A DNA stretch of 64,000 bases from Neorhizobium galegae (GTDB lineage Bacteria > Pseudomonadota > Alphaproteobacteria > Rhizobiales > Rhizobiaceae): positions 340,642-404,641 of the forward strand of contig NZ_JAGIPG010000005.1 of assembly GCF_017877055.1 (NCBI RefSeq), read 5' to 3'. A program made the translations under genes and the position numbers. The notes below the pieces were generated by a model that ran no database searches, was not told where the DNA came from, and saw only the letters and a list, made by a program, of their open reading frames with translations. Of the stretch, positions 42,268 to 51,545 are shown piece by piece. Position 1 is the first letter of the stretch; the number at the start of each line of letters is the position of its first letter.

Positions 42268-43536
42268 TCAGAGGCCGCTGTCCTTGACCTTCTGGGCGAT
42301 GTCGGCGTCGATACGGGTGAACGCGTCTTCGAGCTTCAGTTCGCCGGCAAGGGTCTGACCGACGCGGGTGACGATCGCGGCATAGACCGTGTCGGACCAG
42401 CGCCAGCCGGGCAGCTTCAAGGCTGTGTCGGCGGTGGTCTTGGATGCCTCGACATATTTGGTCAACGCCGCCTTGGCGAAGGCGTTGTCGGTCTTGAAGT
42501 CGAGGCCGCCCTTGTCGACGACGCCCTTGTGGCCGGGCAGGAAGAGGGTGCGCTCGGAGAATTCCTTGACGATCTTCTCCTGGGCGAACCAGTCCATGAC
42601 GGCTGCGACGTCCTTCGGGTTCTTGGTGTATTTCACAGCGACGAGTGCCGCGCCGCCGGGCATGCCGGTGCAGGCAGCGGGGCCGCAGGGGCTGCCGGTC
42701 GCGACCCAGTCAAAGCTGTTGCCGATCTTGGTGGTGAGGTTCGCCACCTGCCAGGAACCGGAATAATAGAAGGCGAGCTGGCCATTGATGAAGTCTTCGG
42801 CCGCGGCGCGGTAGGTCGAGCCGGCCGCCGAGACCCAGACGTCCTTGGCGAAGGAGCCTTCACCGACCCAACCGACGAACTTGGTCAGGAAGTCCTTGGC
42901 GCCCTTGTCGAGCGGAGCGGGCTTGCCGTCCTGGCCGACATAGTTGGCGCCGTAAGACAGGAGCGGAGCGGTGAGGCGGTGGCCGGAACGGTCGATCGCC
43001 ATGGCGAACGGAAGCTTCTGGCTATCCTTCACCTTCTTGGACGCTGCCGCCCATTCTTCCCAGGTGGCCTTCGGGCCCGGCAGCGGGACGCCGGCCTGAT
43101 CGAACAGGGTCTTGTTGGCATAACCGCCGGTGAGCGTGATCTGCGTCATGAAGCCGGAGATCTGCTTGGAGCCGTCCGGACGCATCCAGTCGGCCTGGGC
43201 GCCGAAATTGTCGTCCCAATACTTGGCATCCTTGACCAGCGGGCGCAGGTCGAGCCAATGCCTGGAAAGGTCCTTGATCGCCGTGACGCGGGCGATGTCC
43301 GGGCCGTTGCCGGCTTCGAGCTGGACGGGCAGCTGGTCCTTGATGACGCTGTAGGCAACGTTGTCGAGGATGACGTTGATGCCCGGGTTTTCCTTCATGA
43401 AACGACCAACGAGGTCCTTCATGACGTCGCCTTCGACGCCGTCCGAATACCACATAATCCGCACGTCGCCGGCATGGGCTGCCGTCGACATCAGAAGGGC
43501 GAGCGCTGCGCCCGCCAGAAGCGATTTGGTTTTCAT
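42268..43536 (-). CDS. Extracellular solute-binding protein, family 1
   Basis: A 422-aa periplasmic sugar-binding protein. The signal peptide covers residues 1-22 and ends in STAAHA. The mature protein has the family 1 features DVRIMWYSDGVEGDVMKDLVGRFMKENPGINV and YYSGSWQVANL. Context points to unsaturated (rhamno)galacturonan oligosaccharides as ligand. I chose the ATG at 43536, eight bases after AGGAGG; an ATG two codons earlier is too close to that site. Confidence 0.88.
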   Translation of the reverse strand: MKTKSLLAGAALALLMSTAAHAGDVRIMWYSDGVEGDVMKDLVGRFMKENPGINVILDNVAYSVIKDQLPVQLEAGNGPDIARVTAIKDLSRHWLDLRPLVKDAKYWDDNFGAQADWMRPDGSKQISGFMTQITLTGGYANKTLFDQAGVPLPGPKATWEEWAAASKKVKDSQKLPFAMAIDRSGHRLTAPLLSYGANYVGQDGKPAPLDKGAKDFLTKFVGWVGEGSFAKDVWVSAAGSTYRAAAEDFINGQLAFYYSGSWQVANLTTKIGNSFDWVATGSPCGPAACTGMPGGAALVAVKYTKNPKDVAAVMDWFAQEKIVKEFSERTLFLPGHKGVVDKGGLDFKTDNAFAKAALTKYVEASKTTADTALKLPGWRWSDTVYAAIVTRVGQTLAGELKLEDAFTRIDADIAQKVKDSGL

Positions 43537-43586
43537 GGTCATTTCCTCCTCTGAATGGACGGGCCTCCACCCGTCCGGTTTTTAGA

Positions 43587-46070
43587 TCACGAAGCGCTCA
43601 GCATTGTTGCTTCGCCTTTTACTGTATAGTCCGCCCGCGCGATCACGCGGCCTTCGGCCTCCACGGAGCCGTCCTTCCTGAAGCGGACGGTACCATATTC
43701 CGGGTCCTCGACAACGACGGCGCCGTCGGATTCCTGCCTCGGGGCGAGCCCGCTGAAACGGTATTCTACGGCCGTGAGATTGTCCGATTCGCAGACGCGG
43801 ACGATCCAGCGGGTCTTGCGGCCGTACTGGCGCAGTTCAGCCCCTGCCGACGGTCCATCGGTCACGGCCTCCAGCTTCGAGGGGCTGAGCAGCATGACGG
43901 CGCCCTTGCCGGAGCGGGCAAGCGCCACGCCGCCGGAAACGAGTGTTTCGTCGAACTCGGCCTTGGGGAACCAGGCGTGGGTGAAATCCGGCTGTTCCTC
44001 GTAGGTGGTGAATTCGAGGACGGCGAGGCCGCGATATTGCTGGGCGCGCGGGATGGTGCCGCAGCCGCCCCAATAGGACGGGCGGCCGTAGCCGAACTGG
44101 ATGGTTTCGCCCGGATGGTTGATCCAGATCGCCGCTTCCGGCTTGTCGCCGAGGCGCAGGTGCAGGACGGTTTCCTGGTAACCCCATTCGTCCCAGCGGT
44201 AATGGACCGTCGAGCCCATGGCGAAGTGCTCGCCCTTGTAGTGATAAAGAGCGGCGAAGGAGTTTTCGCCCTGGGCGAAACGCCATTCCTGGTGCTGGCT
44301 GCCGCGGTGATCGGCAATCGCGGCGAACTCGGCCGGGATTTCGAGACCATGATCGCGCAGGCAGACGGCCATCTGCGGCAGGCAATGGACGCGGCGGCCA
44401 TACCAGCCCTTGCCCCAGAGCAGGCGGGCGACGCCGGACAGTTCCAGCGAGCGGCCGGCGCAGAGCGTGTGCTCGTAGGAGCGGCCCTGCGCTGCGGTGA
44501 CCATGCCATGATGGGCGGAGCGGGCGATGATTTCGCAGAGGCGGACGATGCCCGCCTTGGCGCGGTCGGCGATATCCTTGTCCGGGGAGAGCGCGGCAAG
44601 CGCCGTCAGCCCCTTGAGGTCGATCGGGAAATAGGGCGCCGAGTTGAACTCGGCCATTTCCCAGTGCTCGAAATGGTCGAGCCAGGCGCGGACGCGGGCG
44701 GCACCGACCTTCGCCTGCTCCGAACCTTTGCGGCCGGAACGGACGAAGGTGGCGTCTGGGAGGAGGCTGCCCGCGAGATAGGCGGAAGTATGGAACAGCA
44801 GGGCGTGGTTTTCGGAGAAATACCACTGCACGTCATTGCCCGGCTCATCCATCCAGTAACGATAGTTGAGGATGGCGCCGTCGATGCGGTTCCTGGTCTT
44901 TTCGTTGATGTCCTTGCCCCAGACGGTGCGCGACCAGATGAGCGGCACCAGCGAGAAGTCGGCGCAGTCGTGGCAGTCTTCGATCGAGGGCAGGATTTCC
45001 TCGATCATCGCATCCGTATCGGGACCGGAACGGCCGCTTGCGAGACGGGCGAAGGCGCGCACGGTGTCGCGCTCGGAATTTTCCGAAATTTGCGCCAGGG
45101 TCTCGGTGATGCGGTCGCCCAGCGACGCGGGAGCCTGACCCTGGCTTTCGGCATGGCAGATCTCGACGCCGAGTGAACGGGACACGACGAAGCCGCCGGC
45201 ATTGAGGGTGATGCGGAAGTGGCGGAAGTCGGCGGGCGCCTTTTCCGACGGGCCGATATTGAGGCTCGTGGCGCCGGCTGCCAGGGTGAAGTCGTAATCG
45301 AAGCGCTCGCGCGACATGAAGTCGCCCTCGACCGCGACATTGACCTTAACCTCGACCGGCAGGGGCGCGGAGAGAGCCAAGGTGATGTCGCCGCCGAAAT
45401 AATGCTGGCGGTCGAAATACATGGTGTCGAGCGCCTTTTCGAGGCTTGCGGCGACGGCACTTGTGACCGGGACCGGCAGGGCGACACTGGCAGCCGGGCC
45501 GGAGAGATAGTCGAACTGGTAGAAATAACGGGCATCGCGCTCGGCGAGGTCGTCGAAGAACAGGGTGATCTCGTTCAAACCGGCGACCAGCGGCAGTTCG
45601 AATTCCTGCTTGGCTTCGAGATTGCGGCTATAGGGCGCCATCCAGCCGGCTTCCGTGCCGTTGACCCAGATGACCGCGCCGCCGCAGGTGCCGAGGCGGA
45701 TCTTCGCGGTGCCGGCGGTCTCCGCCTCGATATAGGTGCGGGTCCAGGTGGCGAGACGGGTCGGGCGGAACCAGAAGCCCGACAGATCGAGCCGCGGCGA
45801 ACCGAAGGGCAGCCACCAGCGGGTCGCGTCGAAAGAGCCGCGGACATCCGGGCGCTTGCCGCGGTAGGTTTCGGCAAAGATGGTGCGGCAGGGATATTCG
45901 TGCGGGATGAAGTTCTTGACCTTGGTCAGGAAGAAGAACGGGTCCATCTCGCCCTTCATCGGGGCGTCGGGCACGTCGAAACGCTCTTGCGCGATGCTGC
46001 CGAGCTGCCAGTAGCGGACGGCTTCGCCCGGCTTCAAGGTTTTCCGCATCCAGTTTGCTTCGGGATTCAT
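43587..46070 (-). CDS. Uncharacterised 827-aa protein of the uronate operon
   Basis: I do not recognise the family. The first 300 residues look like beta-sandwich modules with a carbohydrate-binding flavour (RPTRLATWTRTYIEAETAGTAKIRLGTCGGAVIWVNG). Residues about 330-620 are helical and look like an alpha/alpha toroid, with ENHALLFHTSAYLAG and EMAEFNSAPYFPIDLKGLTALA resembling polysaccharide lyases and heparinase-like enzymes. The C-terminus is again beta-rich. There is no signal peptide, so it should act in the cytoplasm on imported oligosaccharides. I chose the ATG at 46070. It lies 8 bases after kduI. Confidence 0.7.
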   Translation of the reverse strand: MNPEANWMRKTLKPGEAVRYWQLGSIAQERFDVPDAPMKGEMDPFFFLTKVKNFIPHEYPCRTIFAETYRGKRPDVRGSFDATRWWLPFGSPRLDLSGFWFRPTRLATWTRTYIEAETAGTAKIRLGTCGGAVIWVNGTEAGWMAPYSRNLEAKQEFELPLVAGLNEITLFFDDLAERDARYFYQFDYLSGPAASVALPVPVTSAVAASLEKALDTMYFDRQHYFGGDITLALSAPLPVEVKVNVAVEGDFMSRERFDYDFTLAAGATSLNIGPSEKAPADFRHFRITLNAGGFVVSRSLGVEICHAESQGQAPASLGDRITETLAQISENSERDTVRAFARLASGRSGPDTDAMIEEILPSIEDCHDCADFSLVPLIWSRTVWGKDINEKTRNRIDGAILNYRYWMDEPGNDVQWYFSENHALLFHTSAYLAGSLLPDATFVRSGRKGSEQAKVGAARVRAWLDHFEHWEMAEFNSAPYFPIDLKGLTALAALSPDKDIADRAKAGIVRLCEIIARSAHHGMVTAAQGRSYEHTLCAGRSLELSGVARLLWGKGWYGRRVHCLPQMAVCLRDHGLEIPAEFAAIADHRGSQHQEWRFAQGENSFAALYHYKGEHFAMGSTVHYRWDEWGYQETVLHLRLGDKPEAAIWINHPGETIQFGYGRPSYWGGCGTIPRAQQYRGLAVLEFTTYEEQPDFTHAWFPKAEFDETLVSGGVALARSGKGAVMLLSPSKLEAVTDGPSAGAELRQYGRKTRWIVRVCESDNLTAVEYRFSGLAPRQESDGAVVVEDPEYGTVRFRKDGSVEAEGRVIARADYTVKGEATMLSAS

Positions 46071-46078
46071 GGTCGTCT

Positions 46079-46915
46079 TCACTTCAGTTCGCTAAGGGCC
46101 ACGGGGGCCACGTCGTTATATTCCTGGTTTTCGCCGGTCATGCCCCAGACGAAGGCGTATTGCGCCGTGCCGGCGCCCATATGGATCGACCAGGCAGGCG
46201 ACAGAACCGCGTCGAGGTTCTTGACCACGAGGTGGCGCGTTTCTTCCGGGCGGCCCATCAGGTGGATGACGCGCTCTTCCTCGGGCAGGTCGAAATAGCA
46301 GTAGGCTTCCATGCGGCGCTCATGCAGGTGTGGCGGCATGGTGTTCCAGATGCTGCCGTCGGCGAGATCGGTAATGCCGAGCAGAAGCAGGCAGGACGGC
46401 GTGACTTCCGGATGGATGTACATCCTGAGGTTCCGCAGGTTGGCGCGCTTGGCATCGCCGAACGTCAGCATCTTGGATTCCGCCCGCTTGATGAGGCGGT
46501 GGGGGATATCGGCGCCGGCGGGAACGGAGTTCATGTAGAACCGGGCCGGCTTTTCGGCCGAGGCGCTGGCGACAGAGATGTCCTGGGCGCCGCGGCCGAC
46601 ATAAAGCACGTCGCGGTTTTCGAGCGTGAAACTCTTGCCGTCGACCGAGACGACGCCGGTGCCGCCGAGATTGGCGATGCCCATTTCGCGGGCCGAGAGC
46701 AGGAAGGGCGTGCCGATGTCTTCGCCGGAGCCGAAGCGCAGCGTCGACGATACCGGGACTGCGCCGCCGACGATGAGGCGGTCGACATGGGTATAGGTGA
46801 AGCTGACCTTGTCGGCCTGGAACAGATCTTCCATCAGGAATTCGGCGCGCAGGCGCGCGGTGTCGTAAGCCTTGATGTCGTTGGGGCCGGCCCCGTAGAG
46901 AACTTTCATCGTCAT
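46079..46915 (-). CDS. kduI: 5-dehydro-4-deoxy-D-glucuronate isomerase
   Basis: Converts 5-keto-4-deoxyuronate to 3-deoxy-D-glycero-2,5-hexodiulosonate in pectin breakdown. The 278-aa protein is a bicupin with the KduI zinc site, HLHERRMEAYCYF, and IHMGAGTAQYAFVWGMTGEN near the end. It starts inside the stop of the GH105/88-type gene (ATGA overlap). No kduD or kdgK is in the window. Confidence 0.93.
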   Translation of the reverse strand: MTMKVLYGAGPNDIKAYDTARLRAEFLMEDLFQADKVSFTYTHVDRLIVGGAVPVSSTLRFGSGEDIGTPFLLSAREMGIANLGGTGVVSVDGKSFTLENRDVLYVGRGAQDISVASASAEKPARFYMNSVPAGADIPHRLIKRAESKMLTFGDAKRANLRNLRMYIHPEVTPSCLLLLGITDLADGSIWNTMPPHLHERRMEAYCYFDLPEEERVIHLMGRPEETRHLVVKNLDAVLSPAWSIHMGAGTAQYAFVWGMTGENQEYNDVAPVALSELK

Positions 46916-48012
46916 GCCGTCTCGCCTCCCGTTTCCACATGCCGGATGGCTTCGGAGAGGCAGAGGATCGAAAGCGCCTGCCCGTAGCCGGTCGGCTGGA
47001 TGGGAATGTCCCTGTAGAATTGCAGATCATGGCCCATACGCGTTCCATAGGAAACGTTGAGCACGGTGCCGGTTTCGTCGATATTGGCGAGCACCGCTTC
47101 GACAGCCTTGAGGCCGGCGACGCGCCATTCGTGGGTGCCAAGCCCGAGGCGATAGCCCTTGAGCAGGCCGTAACCGAAGCCGGCCGTCGCCGAGATTTCC
47201 TCGTAGGACGACGGATCGTCGAGCAAGGTGCGCCAGGCGCCGGAAGCGGCCTGCAGCGGCAGCAGCGCGTTGACCTGCGCTGTCAACACGCCGAGCAGGA
47301 AGTCCTTTATCGGCTTCGAAACCTCGGCGAGGTCGAAAAGGTCGAGCATGCCGGCGGTGATCCAGGCGTTGCCGCGCGCCCAGCGGGCTTGCGCAAAATT
47401 GTGCCGGCCCTGGAAGGTCCAGCCATGGAACCAGAGGCCAGTCTTGGTGTCGGCGAGATAACGAGAGTGGACGAGGAACTGGCGGGCCGCTTCATCGACC
47501 AGTTCGCGGCGGCCGCTCGCCTCGCCGTAGGAGGCGAGGAAGAGAGCGACCATGTAAAGCGTGTCGTCCCAGAGTTCGTCGTCGTTCACCTTGTCGGAGA
47601 CGTGATGCTCGAAGGCGCCTTCCTCGGTGCGGCCCATCTGGCTCATGACCCGGTCGGCCCAGGCGTCCAGCACCGGCTGCCAGCGCGGGTCGCGGGTTTC
47701 GCGCCAGAGAACGGACAGGCCGAGCATCGGCGCCGTCGTATTGACGTTGAGCGAGGGAAGGCCGGCTTCGATGCGGGCCACGTACCAGTTCTCGATCAGC
47801 GCCTTCAGATCGTCGCGGCCAGTGAACAGCCACAGCCGGATCAGACCGTAGAGGCCGACGCCCTGCGGCCATTCCCAGCTTTCGAAAGAGATATAGTCGC
47901 CGGCGGTTCCGTCGAGATTGGGTTCGTGGAAACGACCGTCGTCACGAAGCCCGGTCATGCCGGTCACGAGGCGGTCAAGCTTTTCACGGATCTCCCGGGC
48001 TGAAAGGCCCAT
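46912..48012 (-). CDS. Unsaturated glycuronyl hydrolase, GH105/GH88 type
   Basis: A 366-aa (alpha/alpha)6-barrel enzyme that hydrates the double bond of unsaturated rhamnogalacturonan or uronyl oligosaccharides made by lyases. The catalytic Asp lies in DDELWDDTLYMV (residues 144-155), and WFHGW...WARGNAW is the family signature. It resembles the RhiN/YteR group. There is no signal peptide, so it acts after import. It is the first gene of the seven-gene operon, divergent from a LacI regulator. Confidence 0.88.
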   Translation of the reverse strand: MGLSAREIREKLDRLVTGMTGLRDDGRFHEPNLDGTAGDYISFESWEWPQGVGLYGLIRLWLFTGRDDLKALIENWYVARIEAGLPSLNVNTTAPMLGLSVLWRETRDPRWQPVLDAWADRVMSQMGRTEEGAFEHHVSDKVNDDELWDDTLYMVALFLASYGEASGRRELVDEAARQFLVHSRYLADTKTGLWFHGWTFQGRHNFAQARWARGNAWITAGMLDLFDLAEVSKPIKDFLLGVLTAQVNALLPLQAASGAWRTLLDDPSSYEEISATAGFGYGLLKGYRLGLGTHEWRVAGLKAVEAVLANIDETGTVLNVSYGTRMGHDLQFYRDIPIQPTGYGQALSILCLSEAIRHVETGGETA

Positions 48013-48103
48013 GTCTCAATTCCTCCCTTTGCAGCAGCATTTGCTGCGCAGCATTTCGATCCGCATCTCCCGAGCGGCAGTTCTATGAAAACATCTGAAA
48101 ATT

Positions 48104-48115
48104 GATTGCGCAATC
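48104..48115. promoter_or_regulatory. Candidate LacI-family operator
   Basis: GATTGCGCAATC, a perfect 12-base palindrome with a central CG, lies in the gap between the divergent uronate operon and its LacI-type regulator. TGAAAA-type stretches flank it on both sides. Confidence 0.6.
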
Positions 48116-48158
48116 TGAAAATTTTTTGCAGTGTGCGCATTCATGAACGGAGGATGCC

Positions 48159-49208
48159 ATGGCAGCGACGATCGTGCCGGGCAAGCGCGGCAAGAAAAGC
48201 CGGCGGGTGCGGCTGGAGGATATTGCGGGAAAGGTGGGCGTGTCGCTCTCCACCGTATCGCGGGCGCTGGCCGGCGAGAAGGGCGTGCGCGCGGACATCC
48301 GCCAGCGGATCATGGAGGCAGCGAAAGACGCCAATTACGCAATGCCGACGCCGGTCGCCGGCAAGAAGGTGATCCTGGCGGCCTCCAGCGCGGCGATGAT
48401 CGACTACGTGCGCAATCAGTTCACGCTCTATGTGCTGGAAGGGCTGCGGGATCGTGCGCAGGCTCTCGGGTTTGAAATCGTCACCCGCGCGGTCGCCGAC
48501 CAGTCGGAGGAGAAGGTGGTTCTGGAGGAGGCGCTGGTCGATCCCGACGTCGCGGGATTGCTGTTCTTGACCGTCGATGACGAAGGAATGCTCGAGGCCA
48601 CCCGCGGTTTCGGCAAGCCGGTGGTGCTGATCAACGGCGACGATCCGATGATGCGGCTGTCGAGCGTAACCCCCTGCAATCGCTCGGCCGCGCATCTTGC
48701 GACCGACTATCTCATCCGGCTGGGCCACAGACGCATCCTGTTCCTGATGCGCCCCGGCCGGCGGACGATCGACCGGCGGCGCGAAGGTTGGCAGGATGCC
48801 TTCCAACATCACGGTCTGCCTTGTCCTCCGGATCTCGTCGTGCCGGTCGAGGACTGGCTGCCGGAGCTTGCTGCCCAGGCGGTCAGCGAGCGGTTGCGCA
48901 GGAACGGGCTCGATTTCACGGCTGTGCTGACGGCGGGCGACAGTCTCGCAGTCGGTGCGATGATGGGCGTGCAGCAGATGGGGTATACCGTACCGGGCGA
49001 CGTTTCGGTGATGGGCATGGACGACCTGCCGCAGGCCGCCTTCCTCAATCCGCCGCTGACGACCGTGCATGTTCCGATGCGCGAGCTCGGCGCCGTGGCG
49101 CTCGATCTTCTGCGGGACGGGATGACGGGATTTGCAAATCCGGCGCGGCGGGTAGAGCTTGCCTGTCATATCGCCGAGCGCCAATCGACCGGGCCGGCCA
49201 GAGGTTGA
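48159..49208 (+). CDS. LacI family transcriptional regulator of the uronate operon
   Basis: A 349-aa repressor. The N-terminal helix-turn-helix and hinge (residues 17-65) read VRLEDIAGKVGVSLSTVSRALAGEKGVRADIRQRIMEAAKDANY, followed by a periplasmic-binding-protein-like effector domain with MGMDDLPQAAFLNPPLTTVHVPMRELG near the end. It diverges from the operon at 48012 and probably responds to an unsaturated uronate or keto-deoxy intermediate. Confidence 0.92.
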   Translation: MAATIVPGKRGKKSRRVRLEDIAGKVGVSLSTVSRALAGEKGVRADIRQRIMEAAKDANYAMPTPVAGKKVILAASSAAMIDYVRNQFTLYVLEGLRDRAQALGFEIVTRAVADQSEEKVVLEEALVDPDVAGLLFLTVDDEGMLEATRGFGKPVVLINGDDPMMRLSSVTPCNRSAAHLATDYLIRLGHRRILFLMRPGRRTIDRRREGWQDAFQHHGLPCPPDLVVPVEDWLPELAAQAVSERLRRNGLDFTAVLTAGDSLAVGAMMGVQQMGYTVPGDVSVMGMDDLPQAAFLNPPLTTVHVPMRELGAVALDLLRDGMTGFANPARRVELACHIAERQSTGPARG

Positions 49209-49348
49209 CACCGCACAATCGGTTATTCATGCACCATTCAGCGCCGTGCTGGAACAATGCGGATGTCTCGAACATTGACATCCGGCGAAATCCGCCCGGC
49301 AAATGGTCAAGTCCGGTTCATGTTATTCGGTTTCTCAGGAGGAAGCCC

Positions 49349-49924
49349 GTGAAGAAAGTTCTGGTGTCCGTTGCGGCACTTTGCGCCCTGTTCGTGGCGC
49401 CGTCGATTGCGGATGCGGCCGTGCGCGGGGTTGCCACGACCAATGTCAACATGCGGTCCGGGCCAAGCACCGGCTATCCGGCCGTCGACGTCATTCCGGT
49501 CGGCGCGCCGGTCACGATCTATGGCTGCATGAGCAGCGTCAACTGGTGCGACGTCGCCTTCGTCGGCGGACGCGGTTGGGTGTCGGGCAATTACGTGCAG
49601 GCGACCTATCGTTCCAACCGAGTCTATGTTGCCCCCGACTATTACGAGGGCCTCGGCATTCCGATGGTCACGTTTGACGTCGGCAACTATTGGGGGCGTT
49701 ACTATCGCAACCGCGACTTCTATCGTGATCGCGATCGTTGGGACCGCTACGACTGGAGGCGCGACGCGCGGCTTCCGCCGCCTCCGCCTGCGCCGCCACG
49801 CTGGGATCGTTACGGTGACCCGCGTTGGGATCGGGATCGCAGCTGGAGCCCGGGAGACCCCCAGCCGCCCCGTCCGCCGGTCTGGCGCGGCGACCGTGAC
49901 CGTTTCTACCGGGACCCCGGTTGA
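49349..49924 (+). CDS. Secreted SH3-domain protein
   Basis: A 191-aa exported protein. A signal peptide (residues 1-24, ending in SIADA) precedes a bacterial SH3 domain (about 26-85, VNMRSGPSTGYPAVDVIPVGAPVTIYGCMSSVNWCDVAFVGGRGWVSGNYV). The rest is an Arg/Asp/Tyr- and Pro-rich low-complexity tail. This type is common in Rhizobiales and may bind peptidoglycan. The start is GTG at 49349, seven bases after AGGAGGA. Confidence 0.85.
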   Translation: MKKVLVSVAALCALFVAPSIADAAVRGVATTNVNMRSGPSTGYPAVDVIPVGAPVTIYGCMSSVNWCDVAFVGGRGWVSGNYVQATYRSNRVYVAPDYYEGLGIPMVTFDVGNYWGRYYRNRDFYRDRDRWDRYDWRRDARLPPPPPAPPRWDRYGDPRWDRDRSWSPGDPQPPRPPVWRGDRDRFYRDPG

Positions 49925-49970
49925 CCTAGCCCGCTGCAGTGGTTCGACCGCTGGCCCATTCAGGAATTCA

Positions 49971-49997
49971 AAAGGCCGCCTTCGGGTGGCCTTTTTT
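49971..49997 (+). terminator. Intrinsic terminator of the SH3 gene
   Basis: AAAGGCC-G-CC pairs with GG-T-GGCCTTT around TTCG and is followed by six T. Confidence 0.85.
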
Positions 49998-50190
49998 GTA
50001 TCCGCATTGCGACACGCTGCCGCCGAAGCGTACCGTTCGGCCATGTTCTGACCATTGCGCCTTTTCAGCCTTTTCGATAAGAGACCCCGCAACTCGATAA
50101 TCCTGTCATAAACGACGGGATTGCGAGGCGGTTTGAAAGCAGGCGCCCAAGGCTCCCGAGCCTCTTGGCGAAACAGTGGTTTTTGTCGGT

Positions 50191-51465
50191 ATGGCTCGCA
50201 TCGTCATGAAATTCGGCGGCACTTCGGTCGCCAATCTCGAACGCATTCACAACGTCGCGCGCCATGTGAAACGTGAGGTAGAGGCCGGGCACGAGGTCGC
50301 AGTCGTCGTCTCCGCCATGTCCGGCAAGACCAACGAGCTTGTCGGCTGGGTCCAGGACATGCCGAAGGTTTCCGGCGCCAATTCGCCTTTTTACGATGCG
50401 CGCGAATATGACGCTGTCGTCGCATCCGGCGAACAGGTGACGTCCGGCATCCTTGCCATTGCGCTGCAGTCGATGGGCATCAATGCCCGGTCCTGGCAGG
50501 GCTGGCAGATCCCGATCCGCACCGACAGCGCCCATGGCGCAGCAAGGATCATGGAGATCGACGGTTCCGAGATCGTCAAGCGGATGGGCGAGGGCCAGGT
50601 GGCCGTGGTCGCGGGTTTCCAGGGGCTCGGCCCCGACAACCGGATCGCGACGCTCGGCCGCGGCGGTTCCGACACGTCGGCGGTGGCGATCGCGGCCGCG
50701 GTCAAGGCCGACCGCTGCGATATCTACACGGATGTCGACGGCGTCTACACGACCGACCCGCGCATCGTGCCCCAGGCGCGGCGCATGAAGAAGGTCTCCT
50801 TCGAGGAAATGCTCGAAATGGCATCGCTCGGCTCGAAGGTTCTGCAGGTGCGCTCGGTCGAGCTCGCCATGGTCCACAAGGTCCGCACCTTCGTGCGCTC
50901 CAGTTTCGAGGATCCCGATGCACCGGGCATGGGCGACCTTTTGAACCCGCCCGGTACTTTGATTTGCGACGAGGAAGAAATCGTGGAACAGGAAGTCGTC
51001 ACCGGCATCGCCTATGCCAAGGATGAAGCGCAGATCTCGCTCCGGCGCCTTGCCGACCGGCCGGGCGTATCGGCTGCGATCTTCGGCCCGCTTGCCGAAG
51101 CGCATATCAATGTCGACATGATCGTGCAGAACACGTCGGAAGACGGCTCGCGCACCGACATGACCTTCACGGTGCCGTCCGGCGACGTGCAGAAGGCCAT
51201 GAAGGTGCTCGACGACAACAAGGAAAAGATCGGCTTCGATGTCGTCCAGACCGAATCAGGCCTGGCGAAAGTGTCGGTGATCGGCATCGGCATGCGCAGC
51301 CATGCCGGCGTTGCCGCGCACGCTTTCAAGGCACTTGCCGAAAAATCCATCAACATCAAGGCGATCACCACCTCGGAAATCAAGATTTCGATCCTGATCG
51401 ACGGTGCTTATTCGGAACTCGCTGTTCGGACTTTGCATTCCGCTTACGGTCTCGATAAGAGTTGA
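50191..51465 (+). CDS. lysC: Aspartate kinase
   Basis: Phosphorylates aspartate, the first step toward lysine, threonine and methionine. The 424-aa protein has VMKFGGTSVA at residues 5-14, the catalytic core with LGRGGSDTSAVAIAAAVKADRCDIYTDVDGVYTTDPR, and two C-terminal ACT domains for feedback control. I chose the ATG at 50191; an in-frame GTG at 50176 is possible. A hairpin (CCAAGGCTC..GAGCCTCTTGG, about 50148-50169) precedes it. It is separated from ubiG by an accessory block. Confidence 0.95.
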   Translation: MARIVMKFGGTSVANLERIHNVARHVKREVEAGHEVAVVVSAMSGKTNELVGWVQDMPKVSGANSPFYDAREYDAVVASGEQVTSGILAIALQSMGINARSWQGWQIPIRTDSAHGAARIMEIDGSEIVKRMGEGQVAVVAGFQGLGPDNRIATLGRGGSDTSAVAIAAAVKADRCDIYTDVDGVYTTDPRIVPQARRMKKVSFEEMLEMASLGSKVLQVRSVELAMVHKVRTFVRSSFEDPDAPGMGDLLNPPGTLICDEEEIVEQEVVTGIAYAKDEAQISLRRLADRPGVSAAIFGPLAEAHINVDMIVQNTSEDGSRTDMTFTVPSGDVQKAMKVLDDNKEKIGFDVVQTESGLAKVSVIGIGMRSHAGVAAHAFKALAEKSINIKAITTSEIKISILIDGAYSELAVRTLHSAYGLDKS

Positions 51466-51545
51466 GAATGAACCGTTTAGACGCGCCGGCAGTCATGGGC
51501 GCCGTCTTGCGGCTGGGGTGACCTCGTTTCGGGAGAACATAGGCG

